Shown: in pieces, positions 1 to 5,461 of the stretch
Position numbering within the stretch: position 1 is the first letter of the stretch
Layout: each line of letters begins with the position of its first letter
Assembly (NCBI GenBank): GCA_030036975.1
Contig: JASHSE010000586.1
Location: 1-5,765, forward strand
From: Xanthobacteraceae bacterium
GTDB lineage: Bacteria > Pseudomonadota > Alphaproteobacteria > Rhizobiales > Xanthobacteraceae
DNA length: 5,765 nucleotides
Direction of reading: 5' to 3'
The notes under the pieces: generated by a model
Database searches by the model: none
What the model was told of the DNA's origin: nothing
Seen by the model: only the letters and a program-made list of their open reading frames with translations
Program-made: the position numbers and the translations under genes

Positions 1-212
1 GACCCACGCCCGCATTCGGGGGTTGCGGCCTCATGAAATATAGTCACAAGTTTAACCGTTGCGCGCGTGTCATAATACGTTTGATGTTAAGAGCGATGTA
101 CTGGTACAGGAAAAAAATGTTAATTGGCAATGTCAAGGTCGATCAGACAAAATCGCAACAGCACATTGCACGAAGATATAGCGGTGCTGACGACCAAGTG
201 TTTGCACTAGCT

Positions 213-1310
213 TTATCTTTGAAGCAGTTTACGCAACTGCATTCTGGCGGGCCGCTCGAAATACTGATAGCAGCCGAGCGACAATAGCGCAATGAAGATG
301 AGTGATACAGCGATTTTGCTCCACATCATGAGCGGATCGCCAACGCCTTGCGATGAAAAAAGCCATAATATCCATGGGTGTAGCAGATAGATGCTATAGC
401 TCGCGTTGCCAAGTAGTAGGAATGGCGTCCATTCGGCGACGGCCGTCGCAAATCCCTTGGTGCGCGCCAGATAGTAGATCAGCCCAGCACAGGCCGGCGC
501 ATAGCCGCCGCTGATCTGCAGGAGTTCTATGCGACCGCTCAATCGAGCGATCAGAAAAAGGCCGAAGATCGCAATTATACAGGAGGCCGAAGTGCCGCCT
601 ATCAGGCGCGCGATCGCTTGCTCTCGTGGCGACATCTTAAGTGGAAGCTTGACAAATATCTGGGCGACCAGCGCGCCGAGCGCAAATTCTGGAATCCGGC
701 AATATGGAGAAAAGTAGAACCAAAAAGTCTGATCCATTGCGGACAGCCAGAAGTGACAAACTCTGCCAGCGTAGAAAATCGCCATGCCAGTAAGAAGCGC
801 CATCAACGTGCGCAGCGCGGCACCCAATGATAGACGCGATAACAGGGCCGATGCCGGCACATAGAGCAAGTATAGGAAAATCTCGACGCTGATCGACCAT
901 GACCCCCCTGCGACATTGGCAAGCCATTCGTCGCCGATTTTGACGGGAAACCAGGCGTGGGTTGCGGTGAAGCAATAGAGCCATACCAACGAAAGCTGAG
1001 GATTTGGCGTTCCCTGAAATACGGCGAGCGCCAGCAGTGATAAAAGATAGAGCGGATACAACCGAGCAAACCGGGCCACAAGGAAATTGCCGAGGCCGCG
1101 CATGCTTCCGAATGTTACCCCGTAATTGTAGTGGATGACGAAGCCGCTGAGAACGAAGAACAGTGTCATTCCCAGGTAGCTGACGTGGCGGAACTCTGCG
1201 AACCGGCTATGAGCCGGCAGCAGAAAAAACCCGGCAATGTGATCGAAGACGATCAGCGCAGCGGCGAAGAAGCGGAGTCCGGTCAGGCTCGGAAGATCGG
1301 GCCGGTTCAT
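213..1310 (-). CDS. Acyltransferase 3 family integral membrane protein (OafA/YrhL-like)
   Basis: This 365-aa protein is a complete member of the acyltransferase-3 family, polytopic inner-membrane proteins that move acyl (often acetyl) groups onto surface polysaccharides, lipids or small molecules. The N-terminus LPSLTGLRFFAA with Arg13 and His24 is the family's signature; His24 is the presumed catalytic residue. Further family motifs follow in order: LGMTLFFVLSGFV (46-58), RFARLYPLY (80-88), SWSISVE (137-143) with Glu143, RIPEFALGAL (205-214), SYSIYLLHP near the C-terminus, and a closing FERPAR before a basic tail. About ten hydrophobic segments alternate with short loops. Met1 places LPSLTGLRFFAA at the usual distance from the start; its ribosome binding site is weak (ACGGGA). 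It begins 15 bases after the stop of the 64-aa gene, so the two are probably co-transcribed. No glycosyltransferase or polysaccharide gene is in view, so the substrate cannot be told. Composition is less GC-rich than the box genes, which suggests acquisition by transfer (inference). Confidence 0.93.
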   Translation of the reverse strand: MNRPDLPSLTGLRFFAAALIVFDHIAGFFLLPAHSRFAEFRHVSYLGMTLFFVLSGFVIHYNYGVTFGSMRGLGNFLVARFARLYPLYLLSLLALAVFQGTPNPQLSLVWLYCFTATHAWFPVKIGDEWLANVAGGSWSISVEIFLYLLYVPASALLSRLSLGAALRTLMALLTGMAIFYAGRVCHFWLSAMDQTFWFYFSPYCRIPEFALGALVAQIFVKLPLKMSPREQAIARLIGGTSASCIIAIFGLFLIARLSGRIELLQISGGYAPACAGLIYYLARTKGFATAVAEWTPFLLLGNASYSIYLLHPWILWLFSSQGVGDPLMMWSKIAVSLIFIALLSLGCYQYFERPARMQLRKLLQR

Positions 1311-1325
1311 TCCCGTGAAGCGAAG

Positions 1326-1520
1326 TCAAATGTCGGTCTGTTTGGTGCGTAGGTGATACAGCTGAGCGGTTCCGGCCACGACCCGGTCAATGTAGTCCTG
1401 TGCCTCGCCTCTTGTCGGGTACGCCACCTTTATATCGAAGCTACCACCGACAAAGCGGGCGAAAAATGGGAATTTGCCGTTTCCAGTAGCATCTTCCACC
1501 GCCGCGTCAAAGTAAGTCAT
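1326..1520 (-). CDS. Hypothetical 64-aa protein upstream of the acyltransferase
   Basis: A small protein of 64 residues with no family I recognise. The start at 1520 is chosen because a strong purine-rich Shine-Dalgarno sequence (GAGGAGGAG, on the minus strand at about 1528-1536) lies seven bases upstream; the open frame extends 14 codons further to another ATG at 1562, but that start lacks such a site. The protein begins MTYFDAAVED, has a mixed aromatic and glycine-rich middle (KFPFFARFVGGSFDIKV) that looks like two beta strands, then a helical stretch (GEAQDYIDRVVAG) and a polar end. There is no signal peptide or membrane segment, so it is probably cytoplasmic. It sits in the same reading frame as the acyltransferase with only 15 bases between stop and start, which suggests co-transcription. 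Function unknown; reality as a gene is supported by the ribosome binding site, spacing and protein-like composition. Confidence 0.68.
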   Translation of the reverse strand: MTYFDAAVEDATGNGKFPFFARFVGGSFDIKVAYPTRGEAQDYIDRVVAGTAQLYHLRTKQTDI

Positions 1521-1678
1521 CTGACCGCTCCTCCTCATTTCTATGCATGAACTGTAGCACAATATCTCCCCACCGGCAGAACCTATGTCATAGCGTTCGG
1601 ATCAAGGGTCAGGTTAACACGATATTCGACTTGCCGTACCCGCCGCTGTGCCAAGATGTGATCGCCATTTTTCAGAAC

Positions 1679-1849
1679 CTAGTCGCGTTTTGAGTCGGGT
1701 TGTTGGCGCGCCATTTCGCCAAGGATACGATCAAAGGCGTCGGATTCTTTGTCCGCGCCGATTTCCCGGGCGGTTTCCTTGAACCGCTCGGATTGGCGTT
1801 TGTCCTTTATCTTCGGCTTTCTTTTTTGCTTTTCGCCTGCTTTGCCCAT
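1679..1849 (-). CDS. Small lysine-rich hypothetical protein, 56 aa
   Basis: A 56-aa open frame starting MGKAGEKQKRKPK and ending QPDSKRD. The first 20 residues are dominated by Lys, Arg and Gln. They are followed by an amphipathic, probably helical part: SERFKETAREIGAD (20-33), ESDAFDRILGEMA (35-47). The pattern 'SERF.ETAR..GAD.....F.RI' resembles short hypothetical proteins I recall as widespread in Bradyrhizobium and relatives, for which no function is known. The ATG at 1849 is the first start after an in-frame TAA about five codons upstream, so the N-terminus is well fixed, although the Shine-Dalgarno is weak. It is divergent from boxC and shares the intergenic region 1850-2014 with it. 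Overlapping open frames on both strands here have no comparable protein character. I am fairly confident it is real; its role is unknown. Confidence 0.62.
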   Translation of the reverse strand: MGKAGEKQKRKPKIKDKRQSERFKETAREIGADKESDAFDRILGEMARQQPDSKRD

Positions 1850-1922
1850 CCGGGTGCTCAGTTATGAGGCGTTCGATTAAGTGAGGCGAGTCCTTGCGCT
1901 GGGGTACGGCATAGACAATATC

Positions 1923-1937
1923 GGCAATATAATGCAT
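1923..1937 (+). promoter_or_regulatory. Second, imperfect operator-like copy (GGCA-N6-TGCA)
   Basis: GCAATATAATGCA at 1924-1936 matches the downstream site GCACTATAATGCA (1964-1976) at 12 of 13 positions. The copies are exactly 40 bases apart, close to four helical turns, so proteins bound at both would lie on the same face of the DNA. The left half-site is GGCA instead of TGCA. The copy includes the other TATAAT hexamer (1928-1933). It could be an auxiliary operator or a second promoter element. Confidence 0.4.
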
Positions 1938-1962
1938 ATTAACGCTGAGAGCGGCGGAGAGC

Positions 1963-1979
1963 TGCACTATAATGCACTA
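1963..1979 (+). promoter_or_regulatory. TGCA-N6-TGCA operator-like site, candidate BoxR/BzdR-type binding site
   Basis: The sequence TGCACTATAATGCACTA is a direct repeat of TGCACTA separated by TAA, giving TGCA-N6-TGCA with one helical turn between centres. It overlaps a TATAAT hexamer (1968-1973) and lies 35 bases before the boxC start codon. From the literature as I recall it, the benzoyl-CoA-responsive repressors BzdR and BoxR (helix-turn-helix plus shikimate-kinase-like domain) of Azoarcus bind TGCA repeats overlapping the -10 region of their target promoters. By analogy this is a candidate site for repression of boxCB that is relieved by benzoyl-CoA. No such regulator is encoded in the window, so the assignment is inference. 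Confidence 0.5.
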
Positions 1980-2014
1980 CGCCCACGTCGCAGGAAGCGG
2001 CTGAGGCAGCAAGC

Positions 2015-3751
2015 ATGTCAGAGACCCCACATAACGCAGAACGTCCGCTGGCGAACGGCCAAAAGCGCATCGATTTTCAGACCGAACCGGCGCGCTATCG
2101 GCACTGGAAGCTCGCCGTCGACGGCGCGGTCGCTACGCTCACCATGGACGTCGACGAGAAGGGCGCGCTGTTCGACGGCTACGAGCTGAAGCTCAATTCC
2201 TACGATCTCGGCGTCGACATCGAGCTGGCCGATGCCATCGAGCGGCTGCGCTTCGAATATCCGCAGGTGCGCGCGCTGGTGCTGCGCTCGGCCAAGCCGC
2301 GGGTGTTCTCCGCCGGCGCCAATATCCGCATGCTGGCCGGCGCCACCCATGCGCACAAGGTCAACTTCTGCAAGTTCACCAACGAGACCCGCAACGGCAT
2401 CGAGGATTTTTCCGCAAATTCCGGCGTGGCGACGCTGTGCGCTATCAACGGCACCGCCGCGGGCGGCGGTTATGAGCTGGCACTTGCCGCCGACCACATC
2501 ATTCTGATCGACGACGGCGCGGCGTCAGTGGCGTTGCCGGAGCTGCCGCTGCTTGCGGTTTTGCCCGGCACCGGCGGGCTCACCCGCATCTCCGACAAGC
2601 GCAAGGTACGCCGCGACCTCGCCGACGTGTTCTGCACCACCGAGGAAGGCGTCAAAGGCGCGCGCGCGAAAGACTGGCGGCTGGTCGACGAGGCCGTGCC
2701 GGGATCGAAGTTCGACGACGCGGTCGCGGCGCGCGCCAAGGAGTTCGCCGCAAAATCGCGGCGCGACGGCGCTGCGTCGGGCATCAAGCTGACGCCGCTG
2801 ACGCGGCGCTTCGAAACCGACAGCATCGAATACGCAACGCTCATGGTCGAATTCCAGCGCAGCGAACGCATCGCCACCATCGTGCTGCGCGGCCCGACCG
2901 CGCCGCCGCCCAACTCGGCCGACGCCATGGTGCAACAGGGCGCGGAATTCTGGCCGCTGAAACTCGCGCGCGAGCTCGACGATGCGATCTTGCACATCCG
3001 GCTCAACGAGCTGGAAGTCGCCGCGCTGGTGTTCAAATCCTCAGGCGATCCCGAGCAGGTACTGGCCTACGATCGCTTCCTCGAAACCAACAAGGCGCAT
3101 TGGCTCGCCCGCGAAATCAGATTGCTGTGGAAGCGCGTGCTCAAACGCGTCGATCTCACCTCGCGCTCGCTGGTGACGCTGATCGAGCCCGGCTCGTGCT
3201 TTGCCGGCACGCTCGCTGAATTGGCTTTCGCCAGCGACCGCTCGTACATGCTTGCCCCCACCCTTCCCTCCCCCGCAAGCGGGGGAGGGTCAGGGAGGGG
3301 GTCGGGCGACAACAAGCACCCTGCAGCCATCGCGCTCAGCGCAGCAAACTTCGGCGATTATCCGATGGCGAACGGCATTACGCGCCTCGCCTGCCGCTTT
3401 CTCGCCGACCCTTCGGCTCTCGAGGCCGCCAAAGCCGAACGCGAAAAGCTGCTCGATGCCGAGCGCGCGCAAAAACTCGGCCTCGTCACCTTCGCGCTCG
3501 ACGACATCGATTGGGACGACGAGGTGCGGGTGTTTCTCGAAGAGCGTGCCAGCTTCTCGCCCGACAGCCTGACCGGCATGGAAGCGAACCTGCGCTTCGC
3601 CGGACCGGAGACCCTGGAATCAAAAATCTTCGCCCGGCTCACCGCCTGGCAGAACTGGATCTTCCAGCGCCCCAACGCCATCGGCGACGAGGGTGCGCTC
3701 AAACGCTACGGCACCGGCCAGAAGCCGGCGTTCGACATGAGAAGAGTGTGA
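2015..3751 (+). CDS. boxC: Benzoyl-CoA-dihydrodiol lyase (2,3-epoxybenzoyl-CoA dihydrolase), BoxC
   Basis: BoxC is a cytoplasmic crotonase-superfamily enzyme of the aerobic benzoyl-CoA pathway. It opens the ring of the 2,3-epoxide made by BoxAB, using two waters, to give 3,4-dehydroadipyl-CoA semialdehyde and formate. The N-terminal crotonase domain shows the oxyanion-hole segment FSAGANI (98-104), NGTAAGGGYE (145-154) and LPELPLLAVLPGTGG (174-188). Cys119, Glu154 and Glu176 fit the three active-site residues described for Burkholderia BoxC with a constant offset of eight. A second, degenerate crotonase-like domain follows from about 265. At 578 aa it is some 20 residues longer than usual; the surplus is a Pro/Gly/Ser stretch at about 414-430 encoded by a palindromic repeat (3254-3304), placed where relatives go from 'RSYML' almost directly to 'D.N.PAAI'. 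ATG at 2015 is preceded by GAGG at eight bases. boxB follows after 137 bases on the same strand. The insert may be tolerated as a surface loop (inference). Confidence 0.96.
   Translation: MSETPHNAERPLANGQKRIDFQTEPARYRHWKLAVDGAVATLTMDVDEKGALFDGYELKLNSYDLGVDIELADAIERLRFEYPQVRALVLRSAKPRVFSAGANIRMLAGATHAHKVNFCKFTNETRNGIEDFSANSGVATLCAINGTAAGGGYELALAADHIILIDDGAASVALPELPLLAVLPGTGGLTRISDKRKVRRDLADVFCTTEEGVKGARAKDWRLVDEAVPGSKFDDAVAARAKEFAAKSRRDGAASGIKLTPLTRRFETDSIEYATLMVEFQRSERIATIVLRGPTAPPPNSADAMVQQGAEFWPLKLARELDDAILHIRLNELEVAALVFKSSGDPEQVLAYDRFLETNKAHWLAREIRLLWKRVLKRVDLTSRSLVTLIEPGSCFAGTLAELAFASDRSYMLAPTLPSPASGGGSGRGSGDNKHPAAIALSAANFGDYPMANGITRLACRFLADPSALEAAKAEREKLLDAERAQKLGLVTFALDDIDWDDEVRVFLEERASFSPDSLTGMEANLRFAGPETLESKIFARLTAWQNWIFQRPNAIGDEGALKRYGTGQKPAFDMRRV
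3254..3304 (+). repeat. GC-rich palindromic repeat inserted in frame within boxC
   Basis: The core is a perfect 11-base inverted repeat, CCCTCCCCCGC (3266-3276) and GCGGGGGAGGG (3279-3289), around AA, flanked by CCCCCACCC on the left and CAGGGAGGGGG on the right, which add an imperfect outer stem. The core is nearly the same as the element in the boxC-boxB gap (3760-3781). The length of about 51 bases is a multiple of three and the boxC frame stays open, yielding a peptide rich in Pro, Gly and Ser (about residues 414-430). Exact insertion edges cannot be fixed without an alignment to uninterrupted boxC genes. The element resembles small dispersed palindromes of Bradyrhizobium-type genomes. 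Confidence 0.8.
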
Positions 3752-3759
3752 GTTTCTTT

Positions 3760-3873
3760 CCTCCCCCGCTTGCGGGGGAGGTGGCGAGCGAAGCGAGCCG
3801 GAGGGGGCGCTGGCGCCGAGGCTTTTATCGAACGCCGAGGCCCCCACCACCGCCCCTCCCCCGCTTGCGGAGG
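3760..3873. repeat. Composite palindromic repeat in the boxC-boxB gap
   Basis: The gap is almost filled by a miniature inverted-repeat-like element. Its left end is a perfect stem, CCTCCCCCGC (3760-3769) and GCGGGGGAGG (3772-3781), around TT. Its right end is a shortened version of the same stem, CCTCCCCCGC (3855-3864) and GCGGAGG (3867-3873), lacking three Gs. Between them lie GAGGGGG (3801-3807) facing GGCCCCCAC (3839-3847), a small GGCGC/GCGCC stem (3806-3817) and a direct repeat GGCGAGCGAAGCGAGCC. The whole could fold into a large cruciform in DNA or a branched hairpin in mRNA, with likely effects on transcript stability or on the boxC:boxB ratio (inference). The unit recalls repeats common in Rhizobiales genomes. 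Confidence 0.75.
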
Positions 3874-3877
3874 AAAA

Positions 3878-3882
3878 AGGAG
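3878..3882 (+). promoter_or_regulatory. boxB ribosome binding site next to the repeat
   Basis: AGGAG at 3878-3882 lies six bases before the boxB ATG (3889) and decides this start. A second Shine-Dalgarno-like GGAGG at 3869-3873 is the terminal arm of the palindromic repeat. Pairing of that arm with CCTCC at 3855-3859 would leave the proximal AGGAG just outside the hairpin, free for ribosomes. Confidence 0.7.
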
Positions 3883-3888
3883 TTGGCC

Positions 3889-5334
3889 ATGACCATCCAG
3901 ACCGTCGACTACACCACCAAGATCCCCAACAACGTCAATCTCACCGAAGATCGCCAGGTGCTGCGCGCGCTCGAAAGCTGGCATCCCGGCTACATCGACT
4001 GGTGGATGGACATGGGGCCGGAAGGTTTTCAGGACGCGCTCGTTTATCTGCGCACCGCGGTGTCGGTCGATCCGAAGGGCTGGGCCAAGTTCGATTACGT
4101 GAAAATGCCCGACTACCGCTGGGGCATCCTGCTCGCGCCCAAGGACGACGGCCGCGCCATCCCGTTCGGCCGGCACTACGGCGAGCCGGCCTGGCAGGAA
4201 GTGCCCGGCGAATACCGTGCCATGCTGCGCCGCCTGGTCGTCATCCAGGGCGACACCGAGCCCGCGTCGGTCGAGCAGCAGCGCCATCTCGGCAAGACCG
4301 CGCCGTCGCTCTACGACCTGCGCAACGTGTTTCAGGTCAATGTCGAGGAGGGCCGCCATCTCTGGGCGATGGTCTATCTCCTGCAGAAATATTTCGGCCG
4401 CGATGGCCGCGAGGAAGCCGCCGCGCTGTTGCAGCGCCGCTCCGGCGACGCCGACAAGCCGCGCATGCTCGGCGCCTTCAATGAAGCGACGCCAGACTGG
4501 CTGTCGTTCCACATGTTCACCTTCTTCACTGATCGCGATGGCAAGATGCAGTTGGAGAGTTTGGCGCAGTCCGGCTTCGATCCGCTGTCGCGCACCTGCC
4601 GTTTCATGCTGACCGAAGAGGCGCACCACATGTTCGTCGGCGAGACCGGCGTCGGCCGCACCATCCAGCGCACCTGCGAGGCGATGAAGGAAGCCGGCAT
4701 CGAAGATGCGAGCGCGATCGACAAGGTGCGCGCGCTCGGCGTCATCGACCTGCCGACCATGCAGAAAAAGCTCAACCTGCACTATTCGCTCTCGCTCGAC
4801 CTGTTCGGCTCCGAGGTTTCGACCAACGCGGCGAACACCTTCACGGCCGGGCTCAAGGGCCGCTTCCAGGAAACCAAGATCCAGGACGACCACCGGCTGG
4901 AGAGCGCCACCTATCCGGTGCTCAAGCTCGTCGACGGCGAGATCAAGCGCGTCGACGAGCCGGCGCTGACCGCGATCAACATGCGGCTGCGCGACGATTA
5001 CACCGCCGATTGCCAGCGCGGCCTCGACCGCTGGAACAAGATCATCGACAAGATCGGCGTGCCGTTCAAATTCGCGCTCCCCCATGTCGGCTTCCACCGC
5101 CAGATCGGCGAGTTCAAGGACGTCCACGCCACGCCCGACGGCACCCTGATCGACGACGCCACGTGGACGCGCGACAAGGAGACCTGGCTGCCGTCGAGCG
5201 CCGACGGCGAGTTCGTCGCCAGCCTGATGAAGCCGGTCACCGAGCCCGGCCAATTCGCCAGCTGGATCGCGCCGCCGCGCGTCGGCATCGACAACAAGCC
5301 CGGCGATTTCGAATACGTGAAGATCGCGGCGTAA
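3889..5334 (+). CDS. boxB: Benzoyl-CoA 2,3-epoxidase oxygenase subunit BoxB
   Basis: BoxB (481 aa) is the diiron oxygenase that adds one oxygen of O2 to the ring of benzoyl-CoA, forming the 2,3-epoxide with electrons from NADPH delivered by the reductase BoxA. Two ExxH iron-ligand motifs are plain: EGRH (154-157) and EAHH (244-247). With Glu124 (in GDTEPAS) and Asp215 (in FFTDRDG) they supply a full set of six diiron ligands, at positions matching those I recall for Azoarcus BoxB with a constant offset of four. The length agrees with the family and the ends look intact. The frame is open far upstream (from 3511) inside the end of boxC and the repeat, but only ATG 3889 has a good ribosome binding site and the family's usual N-terminus (TVDYTTKIPNNVNL). 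It acts in the cytoplasm ahead of BoxC, whose gene precedes it. boxA does not follow; the next gene is convergent. Confidence 0.97.
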   Translation: MTIQTVDYTTKIPNNVNLTEDRQVLRALESWHPGYIDWWMDMGPEGFQDALVYLRTAVSVDPKGWAKFDYVKMPDYRWGILLAPKDDGRAIPFGRHYGEPAWQEVPGEYRAMLRRLVVIQGDTEPASVEQQRHLGKTAPSLYDLRNVFQVNVEEGRHLWAMVYLLQKYFGRDGREEAAALLQRRSGDADKPRMLGAFNEATPDWLSFHMFTFFTDRDGKMQLESLAQSGFDPLSRTCRFMLTEEAHHMFVGETGVGRTIQRTCEAMKEAGIEDASAIDKVRALGVIDLPTMQKKLNLHYSLSLDLFGSEVSTNAANTFTAGLKGRFQETKIQDDHRLESATYPVLKLVDGEIKRVDEPALTAINMRLRDDYTADCQRGLDRWNKIIDKIGVPFKFALPHVGFHRQIGEFKDVHATPDGTLIDDATWTRDKETWLPSSADGEFVASLMKPVTEPGQFASWIAPPRVGIDNKPGDFEYVKIAA

Positions 5335-5354
5335 TTTGCGGCATTAACTGTTGA

Positions 5355-5461
5355 CCTCATCCTGAGGTGGCCGCGAAGCGGCCCTCGAAGGATGCAGGCC
5401 CGGGCGCCTCGGCCCCGCCCTTCGAGGCTCGGCGCTTCGCGCCGAGCGCCTCAGGGTGAGG
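5355..5461. repeat. 107-bp palindrome-bounded intergenic repeat
   Basis: The element is bounded by CCTCATCCTGAGG (5355-5367) and CCTCAGGGTGAGG (5449-5461), each nearly self-complementary and together an inverted pair with few mismatches. Inside are two perfect hairpins: GGCCGC-GAA-GCGGCC (5369-5383) and GCTCGGCGC-TTC-GCGCCGAGC (5427-5447). In addition, CATCCT (5358-5363) can pair with AGGATG (5389-5394), and CCTCGAAGG faces CCTTCGAGG. Elements with the same CCTCATCCTGAGG edge are a hallmark of Bradyrhizobium and Rhodopseudomonas intergenic DNA, as I recall. It lies between convergent genes and could act as a bidirectional terminator or mRNA 3'-end stabiliser, although it lacks a T-run. Confidence 0.85.

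Larger units (their letters stand above)
1850..2014. promoter_or_regulatory. Divergent intergenic promoter region of boxCB and the 56-aa gene
   Basis: This 165-base gap separates divergently read genes and must carry the boxC promoter. It is AT-rich compared with the genes to its right. Two perfect TATAAT hexamers occur on the plus strand, at 1928-1933 and 1968-1973. Neither has a convincing TTGACA-like -35 box at 16-18 bases, so promoter activity may rely on an activator or be naturally weak; this is inference. The boxC ribosome binding site GAGG at 2003-2006 lies eight bases before its ATG. The operator-like repeats overlapping both hexamers are listed separately. Confidence 0.55.

Noticed and set aside
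1..36. Possible last codons of a plus-strand gene entering from the left (open to TGA at 34-36)
   Set aside because: Eleven codons are too few to support a gene; all other frames are equally plausible.
33..287. 84-aa plus-strand open frame at the left end
   Set aside because: It overlaps the conserved C-terminal end of the acyltransferase on the other strand, has no clear ribosome binding site and no recognisable protein pattern.
1731..1967. 78-aa minus-strand open frame overlapping the 56-aa gene
   Set aside because: It runs through the candidate operator region and covers the 56-aa gene in another frame; the Lys-rich run it shares is a by-product of the A-rich strand, and the 56-aa frame has the better protein pattern.
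2018..3036. Several minus-strand open frames opposite boxC
   Set aside because: Shadows of the GC-rich boxC coding sequence, with Ser/Ala/Arg-rich low-complexity translations.
3760..3781. Intrinsic terminator after boxC
   Set aside because: The stem is strong but no T-run follows it, and boxB directly downstream needs transcription through it; kept as a repeat.
3254..3873. Palindromes considered as a CRISPR array
   Set aside because: The units are self-complementary, unevenly spaced, differ in length, and lie inside or between genes with no unique spacers.
3511..3888. Upstream extension of the boxB frame into boxC
   Set aside because: The frame is merely open; it overlaps real boxC sequence and the repeat, is Arg/Pro-rich, and BoxB homologues begin near ATG 3889, which has its own ribosome binding site.
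3706..5253. 515-aa minus-strand open frame opposite boxB
   Set aside because: It is a mirror of boxB caused by strong third-position G/C bias, with Ala/Arg/Val/Leu/Asp-rich composition and no domain; boxB is unambiguous.
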